From positions 1 through 64,000 of the forward strand of contig SUXK01000005.1 of the NCBI GenBank assembly GCA_015061035.1: a stretch of 64,000 nucleotides of DNA. Reading direction: 5' to 3'. Below the pieces are notes generated by a model. That model was not told where the DNA came from, made no database searches, and saw only the letters and a program-made list of their open reading frames with translations. Source of the DNA: Bacteroidales bacterium (GTDB lineage Bacteria > Bacteroidota > Bacteroidia > Bacteroidales > G3-4614). Made by a program: the position numbers and the translations under genes. Below are positions 8,914 through 16,950 of the stretch, one piece after another (position 1 is the first letter of the stretch; the number at the start of each line of letters is the position of its first letter).

Positions 8914-9630
8914 ATGAAAAAAATTATGAAAAAGTTATTTTTTATTGCAACATTCGCTTTTTTAGCAATAGGATTAGTACCAGCACAAACAAAAACAGAG
9001 GCAAGTGTTGATGTTACAGGAAGAGCAAAAGTTAAAGTAGTTCCCGATAGAGCAGAGATTGAGATTACCATCAACGAAAACGATTTAAAAGGCAAATACT
9101 CTCTTAATGAGTGGGAGACAAAACTTGCCATTGCTTTGAAGAGTGCAGGAGTTGATGCAAAAAAACAACTATCACTCTACCGTCAATACCTTGCAACAGC
9201 GAAACGCAAAAATATAAAGCAATACAAAACATTTAAGTTAGAGGTATATACTGCCGAAGAGGCTCAAAATGTAATGGATGCACTTGTTGAAAACGAAATC
9301 TCAGGAGGTCGTTTGACAAAAGTATGGTTAGCAGATCGCAAAGCAGTATCTGATAGTCTGAAAGTTGAGGCTATAAAAAGTGCAAAACACGATGCTTCGG
9401 TTTTGGCAGAGGCAATAGGACAAAGCATAGGAAGTGCCATACAGATAAACTTCTATCCATCATCACCCGCAGTAACATATCGCAACGTAATGCTTAAGAG
9501 TGTACGTAATGAAGCAATGGCGGTAACAGCCGATGAAGCAATTCCCGAACTGCCCCAAATCAATTTTGATGAGATTGAGATAGAGGAGAATGTATCGGTT
9601 AAGTTTATATTAAACCCAGAAAAGCAATAA
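8914..9630 (+). CDS. SIMPL-domain (DUF541) periplasmic protein
   Basis: 238 residues. A hydrophobic signal peptide (LFFIATFAFLAIGLVPA) precedes AQTKTEAS; the first ATG at 8914 and an internal ATG at 8926 are both possible starts. The mature part has the SIMPL pattern: DVTGRAKVKVVPDRAEIEIT at the start, a repeat-like alpha/beta middle and a final SVKFIL strand. SIMPL proteins form periplasmic oligomers linked to stress resistance, but the function is not established. It sits 7 bp before the M6 protease gene and probably shares its mRNA. Confidence 0.83.
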   Translation: MKKIMKKLFFIATFAFLAIGLVPAQTKTEASVDVTGRAKVKVVPDRAEIEITINENDLKGKYSLNEWETKLAIALKSAGVDAKKQLSLYRQYLATAKRKNIKQYKTFKLEVYTAEEAQNVMDALVENEISGGRLTKVWLADRKAVSDSLKVEAIKSAKHDASVLAEAIGQSIGSAIQINFYPSSPAVTYRNVMLKSVRNEAMAVTADEAIPELPQINFDEIEIEENVSVKFILNPEKQ

Positions 9631-9637
9631 AAGAAGA

Positions 9638-12496
9638 ATGAAAAACTTTGTAGTAACCCTATTTCTTACAGTGGTAAATGTAACTATTATGTTTGCCATT
9701 CCGGCCGAACCTAAAGTAGATAACCATATTCAGCCCGATGGCACACAGTTATCAGTAATCTTATGTGGTGATGAATATATGGGTTACTACACAACCATTG
9801 ACGGAGTGCCTTTGGCAAAAGACTTCAATAACTCTTTTTATATTGCAGAATGGGATAATACTCAACTTGTCCCAACAAAAATTCTTGCTCACAATCCTCA
9901 ACTAAGAGAGGAGGAGGAGAGAGATTATATAGAGGCAAATTCCCAAAATACAATAGAGCAGATTTCGTTGTATAGGGCTATGAAACAAGGCTTTGCCAAT
10001 CAGTTGAGGGCAAAAAAAACAAAGATGCTTCGCGAGAACAGGCAACCCTCAGAAAAGAGTCTGCTCAAATCATCTACCTCCCCAACAAAGGGATTGATAA
10101 TATTGGTAAACTTCCCTGACAGAAGTTTTCTCTCTTCATCAACAAATGCTGAAATTTCGGCAATGATGAATGAAGAGGGATACAATCGTAATGGACACAT
10201 AGGAAGTTTGCGTGACTATTTTTATGACCAGTCCTCGGGGCGACTCGATATAACTTTCGATGTTGTGGGCCCCGTAACGGTAAGCAAAAATATGTCGTAT
10301 TATGGAGCCGATCAAGGCTCTACCCACGACTCGCATGTAGGCGAAATGGTTGCCGAGGCTTGTAATCTGGTAGATGGATATGTAAACTTTGCCGACTATG
10401 ACTGGTATGATGACGGAGAGGTTGAGCAGGTATATGTTATTTATGCAGGATATTCACAAGCATCAGGAGCGCCGTCATATACAATATGGCCAAAAGAGTG
10501 GTATCTCTCATATTCCGATTATGGAAGATATATAACTCTTGACGGAGTGATTATAGATACATTTGCATGTAGTAGCGAACTTGACGGAACATCAGGCTCA
10601 ACAATCGATGGCATTGGAACAGCCTGTCACGAGTTTTCGCACTGTATGGGATTGCCCGATTTATATGACACATCAGATAACGGAACTTATGGCATGGGAA
10701 CGTGGAGTGTAATGGATATGGGTTGTTATAACTCAAATGGAAGAATTCCCTGTAACTACACAGCCTTTGAACGTAACTATGCAGGGTGGATGACATCTTC
10801 GCAATTACAAGTACTAAAAGAACCTGTATCTATAACCCAGATGCCTTCGCTATCGGACGAAGATGCAATGGCATATCGTATCTACAATGATGGTAGTGTA
10901 TATAAAGAGTATTTCATTCTTGAAAACCGACAACAAAAGGGGTGGGACGTAGGTTGCTCTGCTCATGGATTGTTGATTACCCACATTGATTACGATGCTG
11001 ATGCGTGGGGATATAATAATGTAAACATCGATCCTTCGCACAGAAGATATACAATTAAACCTGCAGATAATGATTTAAGTTATTCATCTGAGGCAGGCGA
11101 CACCTATCCGGGTATATATGGTAAAAGTTCGTTTACCGATACATCTTCACCTGCCGCCCTGTTTTATCAGCCAACAAAGTCGGGCTCGTACTATTTGGGC
11201 AAGCCAATAACCAATATAAGCGAGAGTAACGGAAAAATCTCATTCGACTTTATGGGAGGGACATCGGGAGGCGAGGAGAGTGAAGAAGTAGAACTCTCTC
11301 GCGATGGCTGGAGTGCAAGAGCCGATGGCTATGCGGCAAGTATGTATGATGGACCACCACGTTATGCCTTTGACGGAGATTTAAACTCTCACTGGCATTC
11401 GAGATATGACGATAGCGGAGGAGGTAGCACAAACTATGAGTTACCCCACTATATCCAGTTCGACTTGGGAAGTGTTCAGGAGTTCAGTGCATTTAACTAT
11501 GTATCGCGTACAGCCAATGGCTCACAAAACGGAGATATTGCAAACTATGAGATATATATATCAAACAGTGATATGACATATTCACTTGGCGCAGGTTATG
11601 TTCCCACCACAGGTACAAAAATAAAGAGCGGTACATTTACATATAACAATTCTCGAGAGCATTATGTTCAGTTAGGAGGCAATTTTTCTGCAAGATATTT
11701 GTTATTGCTCTGTAAATCAACAGCAAACGGAACAAAATTTTCGGCTTGTTCAGAGTTCTATTTATACAATACCCCAAGCAGTGGCACAGAAGAAGGAGAG
11801 TATTGCACTCCTTCGGTAACAACGCAAGGAACATCAAAAATGTATGTTGGGCAGATTGTAACACTCTCAACAACAGGGGCGGCAGTAAATGCTTTGTGGA
11901 ACAACCCCAAAACCGAGAACTATAATGGAGCAGTCCAACCAATAGAGAATACCTTCACAGCATATCCGGGACAAACAATAACCTTGAATATCAGTGATAA
12001 AAATACAGTATGGGGGTTAGTGCGTGTATATGTTGATTTGAATGGAAACTACCTTTTTGATTTGGATGAGCAGATTTTTGCAGATGCTGACAGAAACAGA
12101 ACAACACAAATATCGCAAACCTTCACACTCTCGCCCGATATACCAGAAGGGAAATACCTTATGAGAGTAATGTATGTTGCAGGAAGCAACGAAAAGAATT
12201 TGTGGGCTTGCGATGATTATACCGAAGGGGGTTACTACGATTTTGAGTTTATGGTAGAAACAGATGAAACCGCTATTACCAGCCACCAGACAGCCAAAAC
12301 AAAAGTATATGTTACTGATGGCACAATAGTAGTTGAAACCTCTGCAAAATTAATAGAGCCAATATCGGTATATAACGTAGCAGGAACACTCCTTGCACAA
12401 TCATACACTCGTGGCAGTGTTACAAAACTACAAGTATCGCAGAGCGGATTATTTATAGTTAAGGTTGGAGGAGAAGTATATAGAGTAGTTAAGTAG
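9638..12496 (+). CDS. Secreted M6-family metalloprotease with discoidin, GEVED and T9SS domains
   Basis: 952 residues. A signal peptide (FVVTLFLTVVNVTIMFA) is followed by a propeptide-like region and the M6 (immune inhibitor A-like) domain. The zinc motif HEFSH has His331, Glu332 and His335, continuing CMGLPDLYD, with a later Met-turn-like GTWSVMDMG. Next come an F5/8-type C (discoidin) module (about 555-690: DGWSARADGYAAS...), a GEVED-type beta module (EYCTPSV...YVDLNGNYLFDLDEQIF) and a T9SS sorting tail (SVYNVAGTLLAQS, GLFIVKV). The protein should degrade extracellular protein while held at the surface. Substrate unknown; the discoidin module suggests glycan or surface binding. Confidence 0.9.
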   Translation: MKNFVVTLFLTVVNVTIMFAIPAEPKVDNHIQPDGTQLSVILCGDEYMGYYTTIDGVPLAKDFNNSFYIAEWDNTQLVPTKILAHNPQLREEEERDYIEANSQNTIEQISLYRAMKQGFANQLRAKKTKMLRENRQPSEKSLLKSSTSPTKGLIILVNFPDRSFLSSSTNAEISAMMNEEGYNRNGHIGSLRDYFYDQSSGRLDITFDVVGPVTVSKNMSYYGADQGSTHDSHVGEMVAEACNLVDGYVNFADYDWYDDGEVEQVYVIYAGYSQASGAPSYTIWPKEWYLSYSDYGRYITLDGVIIDTFACSSELDGTSGSTIDGIGTACHEFSHCMGLPDLYDTSDNGTYGMGTWSVMDMGCYNSNGRIPCNYTAFERNYAGWMTSSQLQVLKEPVSITQMPSLSDEDAMAYRIYNDGSVYKEYFILENRQQKGWDVGCSAHGLLITHIDYDADAWGYNNVNIDPSHRRYTIKPADNDLSYSSEAGDTYPGIYGKSSFTDTSSPAALFYQPTKSGSYYLGKPITNISESNGKISFDFMGGTSGGEESEEVELSRDGWSARADGYAASMYDGPPRYAFDGDLNSHWHSRYDDSGGGSTNYELPHYIQFDLGSVQEFSAFNYVSRTANGSQNGDIANYEIYISNSDMTYSLGAGYVPTTGTKIKSGTFTYNNSREHYVQLGGNFSARYLLLLCKSTANGTKFSACSEFYLYNTPSSGTEEGEYCTPSVTTQGTSKMYVGQIVTLSTTGAAVNALWNNPKTENYNGAVQPIENTFTAYPGQTITLNISDKNTVWGLVRVYVDLNGNYLFDLDEQIFADADRNRTTQISQTFTLSPDIPEGKYLMRVMYVAGSNEKNLWACDDYTEGGYYDFEFMVETDETAITSHQTAKTKVYVTDGTIVVETSAKLIEPISVYNVAGTLLAQSYTRGSVTKLQVSQSGLFIVKVGGEVYRVVK

Positions 12497-12507
12497 AATA
12501 TCATATT

Positions 12508-13653
12508 ATGATATATAAAATCATATTTATGAGTTACGATCAATTAATATTAACAGTAAATACATCAAGCATAGTTATTCTACTTTTACTTGCTCTTATC
12601 CTATTGCTAGCAACGCGTTTTAAGGGAGAAAATGCCTATGCAGCGGCAATAATAGTTGTACCCAATGTCCCTGTCTATCTGTACAATGCAAGTAGAATGT
12701 TGGGGTGGCATAACTTTACGCTTGCAATGCTCCCTTTCAGTTTCTCGCTGAATACTTTGTTAATGCCCCTTTTGTGGTTGTTTGCTCGAAAAAGTTTCGA
12801 TTCCTCATATAAGTTCTCTGTTAAAGATTTAATCCATATTATACCATGTATCATATTTTTTATTATATATTTCACCATCTCCAGCGATGATAAGATTAGC
12901 AGTATAGTGTATGAAATGTCGGGAGATGATACATGGATTGGAGATCTCAATACAGTAGTTGTTTTATTACAACTATTAATATACTTTCCTATGATATTCA
13001 TCTTTATATATAAAAATAAAAAGAGAGTTAAAGAAAAATTGTCAGATGCTGAATGGCTTCAAAAAGAGTGGGTACCAATATTTATGATATTGTTTGCATC
13101 TCTGTTTGTTATAGTAATGGTTTGTTATGCAATATGGCCTCGTACCGATGCCTGGCTAATTCAAATATTAAATGTTGTAGCAATGTCGTATTTAGTGTAT
13201 AACTCGTTAGTACACCCCTATATTCCCACAGCATTACCCACGCAAGATATTGAAAAGAACTCGAGTACAACACAACAACCCGATTTAGAAGTTATGCAGG
13301 AAATATGTGCAAAGGCAACAGATTTTCTCACTAACACCAAGATTTATCTTCGCCACGACCTATCATTGGCCCTATTGGCAAAAGAGATAGGTGTGTCTCA
13401 AAGAAAATTATCGACCTCTATCAACACCTGTCTCAAAAAAAATTTTTTTGAATTTATTAATGAGATGCGAATAGAGGAAGCAAAACGTAAAATTATAGAA
13501 CTTGACGCTTCGGGATATAGCATTGACAGTATATATTATGAATGTGGATTTAGGTCTCGTTCAACATTCTTTCTCGTTTTTAAAAAAGTTACTGGCATAA
13601 CTCCGTCAGTATGGAGTTTACAATATAAAAAATCCAACCTCTCTGATAAATAG
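12508..13653 (+). CDS. Membrane-embedded AraC-family regulator (7TM + HTH)
   Basis: 381 residues from ATG 12508; an in-frame ATG at 12529 is an equally plausible start. The first ~245 residues hold about seven hydrophobic helices (IVILLLLALILLLA, IHIIPCIIFFIIYF, VVVLLQLLIYFPMIFIFIY, FMILFASLFVIVMVCYAIW among them). The C-terminal ~100 residues are an AraC DNA-binding domain (LSLALLAKEIGVSQRKLS; SIDSIYYECGFRSRSTF; TGITPSVW). Such proteins are thought to sense at the membrane and bind DNA from there. It begins 11 bp after the M6 gene, so it may be co-transcribed. The targets are not known; the downstream lipoprotein/beta-barrel genes are candidates by position only. Confidence 0.85.
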   Translation: MIYKIIFMSYDQLILTVNTSSIVILLLLALILLLATRFKGENAYAAAIIVVPNVPVYLYNASRMLGWHNFTLAMLPFSFSLNTLLMPLLWLFARKSFDSSYKFSVKDLIHIIPCIIFFIIYFTISSDDKISSIVYEMSGDDTWIGDLNTVVVLLQLLIYFPMIFIFIYKNKKRVKEKLSDAEWLQKEWVPIFMILFASLFVIVMVCYAIWPRTDAWLIQILNVVAMSYLVYNSLVHPYIPTALPTQDIEKNSSTTQQPDLEVMQEICAKATDFLTNTKIYLRHDLSLALLAKEIGVSQRKLSTSINTCLKKNFFEFINEMRIEEAKRKIIELDASGYSIDSIYYECGFRSRSTFFLVFKKVTGITPSVWSLQYKKSNLSDK

Positions 13654-13893
13654 TTATTTATCCTTACTTTTAATCTTTTTATACTCTTCTAAAAATATCT
13701 TTATTTAGTCCAAACTTCCGTTTTTTAAACTTATAGACCATTTTAGGATTATTTTTTGCGACAATTTTTATATTCCTTTGCAAAATAGAGCAACAGTCTT
13801 AAAAAGAGTTTAAACATTTGGATGTTAAAAAATTTTTTTATTTATTTGTAACATCATCTTAAAGAACAATACAAATTGTTACTATCGATGAAT

Positions 13894-13901
13894 TACATTT
13901 G
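13894..13901 (+). promoter_or_regulatory. Possible -7 element before the structured region
   Basis: TACATTTG fits TAnnTTTG. No TTTG at the right spacing is visible upstream. It lies about 70 bp ahead of the structured region. Confidence 0.35.
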
Positions 13902-13967
13902 ATATTAAAACACAAACAGAAAGTGTTTTTAGCTTTATTCTCTGAAAGCAAATCTGGTAAATTTTAT

Positions 13968-14140
13968 GGACGGGAATAAGTGCTGCTCTTCACGTTTTGT
14001 TATGCCTTATGGGTATAGTCAATGCGTGGGCTGTTGCTTATTTTAGTCCGAGGGCTTACCAGAGCCTGCTTTCATAAGATAAGCAAATATGTCCACGCTT
14101 TCTTATTTTATGACAGTTGTACTTTGGGCAATACAACAAT
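13968..14140 (+). ncRNA. Putative structured RNA or long leader
   Basis: This stretch is dense in nested inverted repeats: GGAC 13969-13972 with GTCC 14047-14050, AATAAG 13976-13981 with CTTATT 14038-14043, CACG with CGTG inside, CATAAGATAAGC / GCTTTCTTATTTTATG (about 14073-14112), and GTTGTA / TACAAC (14117-14138). Its core (GGGAATAAG...ATGCC...GCGTGG..TGTT.GCTTAT) recurs on the minus strand at 49749-49849. It may be a free small RNA or the 5' leader of the lipoprotein at 14359. I do not recognise a named RNA family. An ORF of 64 codons crosses it but looks fortuitous. Confidence 0.45.
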
Positions 14141-14358
14141 AAAAAACAAAATGGAGGAGATAAAAACAGACACCATTCACATTAAAAAAATTGTAATAAA
14201 AAACATCGCCTATTAAAGCAAAATAGGTGTTGTCATGCCACACTTTTATATCGGCCTTTTAAATTTTGAATTTAACAAATTAAAGACTATTAAAATATGA
14301 CTGACAGCGTAACCGAAAAGCTTATAGAGTAGGAGATTAATTTAAAACAAGAACATTT

Positions 14359-14970
14359 ATGAAAAATTTATTTGAAAATTTGTGCCGTATCTTATCAATT
14401 ATGACAATGGCAATGTGTTTAGTGGTGGCTACTTCATCGTGTAGCGATGATAATGATGACAATTTGTATAACAACGGAGGAGGAGAGATAGTGGACTCTG
14501 GAGATGATAGTGGAAGTGAAAACCCCTCAGAAGGTGAAGGAAACGAAGATGAAGGGGGAGAAGGAGAAACTCCTCAAGATCCATCTCAACAACTCGATGA
14601 ATGGATAAATACAGGATCTGTAACAACTCCTGTATGGGAATATACAACAACGCAAATTATCCCTGAAGAATTGAATGCACTTATTGTTTCTTGGAGATTG
14701 TCATTTAGGGTTAGATTGGGACTACAAATAGTTGATGAAAATTGTACTGAAGCCATTTATACTGTCAGATTTAGTGACTCTCGTGCTGCGAGAAGTTATG
14801 CTCAATTAATTAATACTGTAAGTGGATACTCAGCAACATTATCAGGGTCCAGTGTCGTAGTTGATTGTACAAGCGCTTTTGCACTCTTATCTGTTGCAGA
14901 GTCAAAAACAAAAGTAGAAAATTTCAATTTAATTCCAAATTCTATTATAGAAGGGAAACAATTATATTAA
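14359..14970 (+). CDS. Surface lipoprotein with acidic linker (paralog of the next gene)
   Basis: 203 residues. A signal peptide ends in a lipobox (VATSSC, Cys near residue 28) followed by SDDNDDN, an acidic stretch of the kind linked to surface export of Bacteroidetes lipoproteins. The glycine patch YNNGGGEIVDSGDDSG and a Glu/Gly-rich linker (about 40-75) lead to a folded C-terminal half of unknown family (TEAIYTVRFSDSRAARSYAQ...). The next gene has the same plan (NGGG patch after an acidic start and a related TRAICECTFSSRDFANAF segment), so the two arose by duplication. Function unknown. Confidence 0.75.
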   Translation: MKNLFENLCRILSIMTMAMCLVVATSSCSDDNDDNLYNNGGGEIVDSGDDSGSENPSEGEGNEDEGGEGETPQDPSQQLDEWINTGSVTTPVWEYTTTQIIPEELNALIVSWRLSFRVRLGLQIVDENCTEAIYTVRFSDSRAARSYAQLINTVSGYSATLSGSSVVVDCTSAFALLSVAESKTKVENFNLIPNSIIEGKQLY

Positions 14971-14995
14971 TATTTAACATTAAAACAAATCAATT

Positions 14996-15430
14996 ATGAA
15001 GAAAATGATGAAAAATTTTAGTCGTTTAGTGTTGGTAACATTTGCGGCATTGAGTATCAGTTTTGCATTTACATCTTGCGGTGGCGATGATGATGGAGAT
15101 AACGATAATATATACGTTAACGGAGGAGGAGATTTTGATCAAGAAATAAGCGGAGGCGAAAATGCAGATGGAACAGTCTCATTGACAGTTAATAATGGGA
15201 TATATGTAGCAAAATGGACTTTGACTTTTGATGATAATGACTTGTGTACAAGAGCTATTTGTGAGTGTACTTTTTCAAGTAGAGATTTCGCAAACGCTTT
15301 TGCTGCAGGTTATGGAGATGACGTCATTTCTCAATCAGGGAATAAAGTAACAATTGATCAAACTGATCTATTTGAAGGAGAAGAGAAAGCAGATGTTCTT
15401 GCATCAATCAATGCAATGCAGGGGCAATAA
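14996..15430 (+). CDS. Surface lipoprotein, paralog of the preceding gene
   Basis: 144 residues. Signal peptide and lipobox FTSCG, then an aspartate-rich start (GDDDGDNDN) and the shared YVNGGGDF patch. The C-terminal domain is a shorter version of the one in 14359-14970. It begins 25 bp after that gene and is surely co-transcribed. No enzyme motif is visible. Small size and surface anchoring suggest a binding or structural role, but this is inference. Confidence 0.75.
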   Translation: MKKMMKNFSRLVLVTFAALSISFAFTSCGGDDDGDNDNIYVNGGGDFDQEISGGENADGTVSLTVNNGIYVAKWTLTFDDNDLCTRAICECTFSSRDFANAFAAGYGDDVISQSGNKVTIDQTDLFEGEEKADVLASINAMQGQ

Positions 15431-15671
15431 AAAATAGAGAGTTCTGCACTACACTCCCTGAAAAATAACTGACTATTGCAAATTATTTAAATAAAATCTT
15501 AATTTTGAGGAGTGTAAAGAGACTCATCAGATGTGGTCTTAATGAGGTCCTAACCACAACTGAAGATAAATACCAGTTTTGCAAATTAACACATTAAAGA
15601 GAGATAAAATCTATATAACTGGTTTAAGATTAATTTATAGGACCTCTATTAAATTATTAAAAGAAACTTAT

Positions 15672-16154
15672 ATGAAAAAAGTTTTATTGACAATGATTCT
15701 TTGCGTATTTGCTTTGGGAAGTTACGCACAAAAAGGAGAGATGGCTGCAAGTGCCCAATTTATGCTTGGAGCAGGACAAGGCATCACTAACCCAGGATTA
15801 GGAGCAAAATTCTCTTACAGCATCACCGATCCTTGGCGTTTGGCGGCATCGTTCGATTACGGTTTCAAAAACAAAGGAATGAGTTCATGGGATATTAATG
15901 TTGATGCTCACTATCAATTCTTCTTTGGTAAAGGAATGAGAGCATATCCAATGGCAGGTTTCACAGTTTTAGGTTATACCGCTAAATATTTCGGTTACAA
16001 AGCCAATACCACTTGTGTGGGACTAAACCTTGGAGGAGGTTTCCAATATGACATTAATGATAATTGGGCTGTTTACACAGAACTTAAAGGTCAATTGGTT
16101 CACAACCATGGTTCACGCTTTGCATGGGGAGTAGGAGGATCATATAAATTCTAA
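15672..16154 (+). CDS. Small outer-membrane beta-barrel protein
   Basis: 160 residues from ATG 15672; the in-frame ATG at 15579 would place 31 hydrophilic residues before a clear signal peptide (KKVLLTMILCVFALGSYA), so the later start is chosen. The mature part alternates short amphipathic strands (SAQFMLGAGQG, WRLAASFDYGFKN, DAHYQFFFG, FAWGVGGSYKF) and ends in an aromatic residue, as in eight-stranded OmpA/OmpX-like barrels of the 'porin family' group. No transport specificity can be read. It follows the two lipoproteins after a 241-bp gap that shows no strong terminator. Confidence 0.8.
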   Translation: MKKVLLTMILCVFALGSYAQKGEMAASAQFMLGAGQGITNPGLGAKFSYSITDPWRLAASFDYGFKNKGMSSWDINVDAHYQFFFGKGMRAYPMAGFTVLGYTAKYFGYKANTTCVGLNLGGGFQYDINDNWAVYTELKGQLVHNHGSRFAWGVGGSYKF

Positions 16155-16223
16155 AAATCAGAGTTTCAATTTATAGAAACAACTATACTCCATAATTTTT
16201 AATAAAATGATTTATAAGTGAAA

Positions 16224-16265
16224 AATCCTATTAAACAGATGAAAGTCTGTTTAATAGGATTCTTT
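16224..16265. terminator. Bidirectional terminator between convergent genes
   Basis: AATCCTATTAAACAGA / TCTGTTTAATAGGATT is a perfect 16-bp stem with a 6-nt loop, flanked by A and T tracts. It can serve the beta-barrel gene (plus) and mnmD (minus). Confidence 0.92.
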
Positions 16266-16292
16266 TGTTATTATAGGGAATAAAAACTGATT

Positions 16293-16946
16293 CTATTTGT
16301 TTTTTGTAGCCCTTAGTATCTCTCTCTTACCGTTCTTAGGGCCAGCAATACGTTCAACCTTAAATCCAATATCTGCCAACATTCTGCGGATAACACCTTT
16401 TGAACAGTAGGTAGTTAAAACGGCATCGATGCTGGCTGAGGCATAGAGTCTTTCAAAAGCCTCTCTCGTCCACATCTCAGGCTGTTTCTCGGGGGCAAAA
16501 GCATCAAAGTATATAACATCAATAAAAGAGGGGAGATTATCCGTAAGATAATCTCCCTCTATCTTTTCGAGGGTAAAGAAAGGAGTAATCTCCACCTCTC
16601 TGTTCCACTCGGCATCTATAATCTTGTCATATAGAGTTTTATCAACAATCTCGCCATATTTAAGTTGCGAGAGAGTATCACAATCAACAGGATATTTTTC
16701 AATTGAGATATAGTGAACAGGATGCTCTGCGTTGGCAGCCATTGCTGTTACAACAGCATTCAATCCCGTTCCAAAACCAACTTCAAGAACTCTCACCCTC
16801 TCCCCTTTGCTACGGTAAAGAAAGGCACAATCCCTGAAGATATGTTCCGACTCCGTTAAAGCACCCTTTACAGAGTGATAATGTTCATCAAGTTCTTTAA
16901 CGTAAAGTGTAGCCGAACCGTCATCGGTAATCTCAATCTCTCTCAC
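16293..16946 (-). CDS. mnmD: tRNA 5-methylaminomethyl-2-thiouridine methyltransferase (MnmD)
   Basis: 217 residues, the stand-alone methyltransferase half of bifunctional MnmC. The SAM-binding motif LEVGFGTGLNAVV (about 56-68) and the catalytic-pocket segment IYFDAFAPEKQPEMWT (about 145-160) are present, ending with a region typical of the DUF752/MnmC N domain (LTTYCSKGVIRRML). It completes mnm5s2U34 in tRNAs for Lys, Glu and Gln. No FAD-dependent MnmC2 domain is fused. It begins 4 bp after oadA ends, so both are read from the oadA promoter. Confidence 0.9.
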   Translation of the reverse strand: MREIEITDDGSATLYVKELDEHYHSVKGALTESEHIFRDCAFLYRSKGERVRVLEVGFGTGLNAVVTAMAANAEHPVHYISIEKYPVDCDTLSQLKYGEIVDKTLYDKIIDAEWNREVEITPFFTLEKIEGDYLTDNLPSFIDVIYFDAFAPEKQPEMWTREAFERLYASASIDAVLTTYCSKGVIRRMLADIGFKVERIAGPKNGKREILRATKNK

Positions 16947-16950
16947 CGCT

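Larger units (their letters stand above)
13654..14358 (+). other. 705-bp non-coding gap
   Basis: Besides the structured region at 13968-14140 it holds an AAAACAC / GTGTTTT hairpin near 13908-13931 and another imperfect hairpin at 14199-14233 (CGCCTATT / AATAGGTG). A 21-codon ORF (ATG 14151, MEEIKTDTIHIKK...) is possible but unsupported. Confidence 0.5.

Noticed and set aside
14022..14216. 64-codon ORF
   Set aside because: It overlaps the hairpin-rich region at 13968-14140; composition and lack of ribosome site suggest chance.
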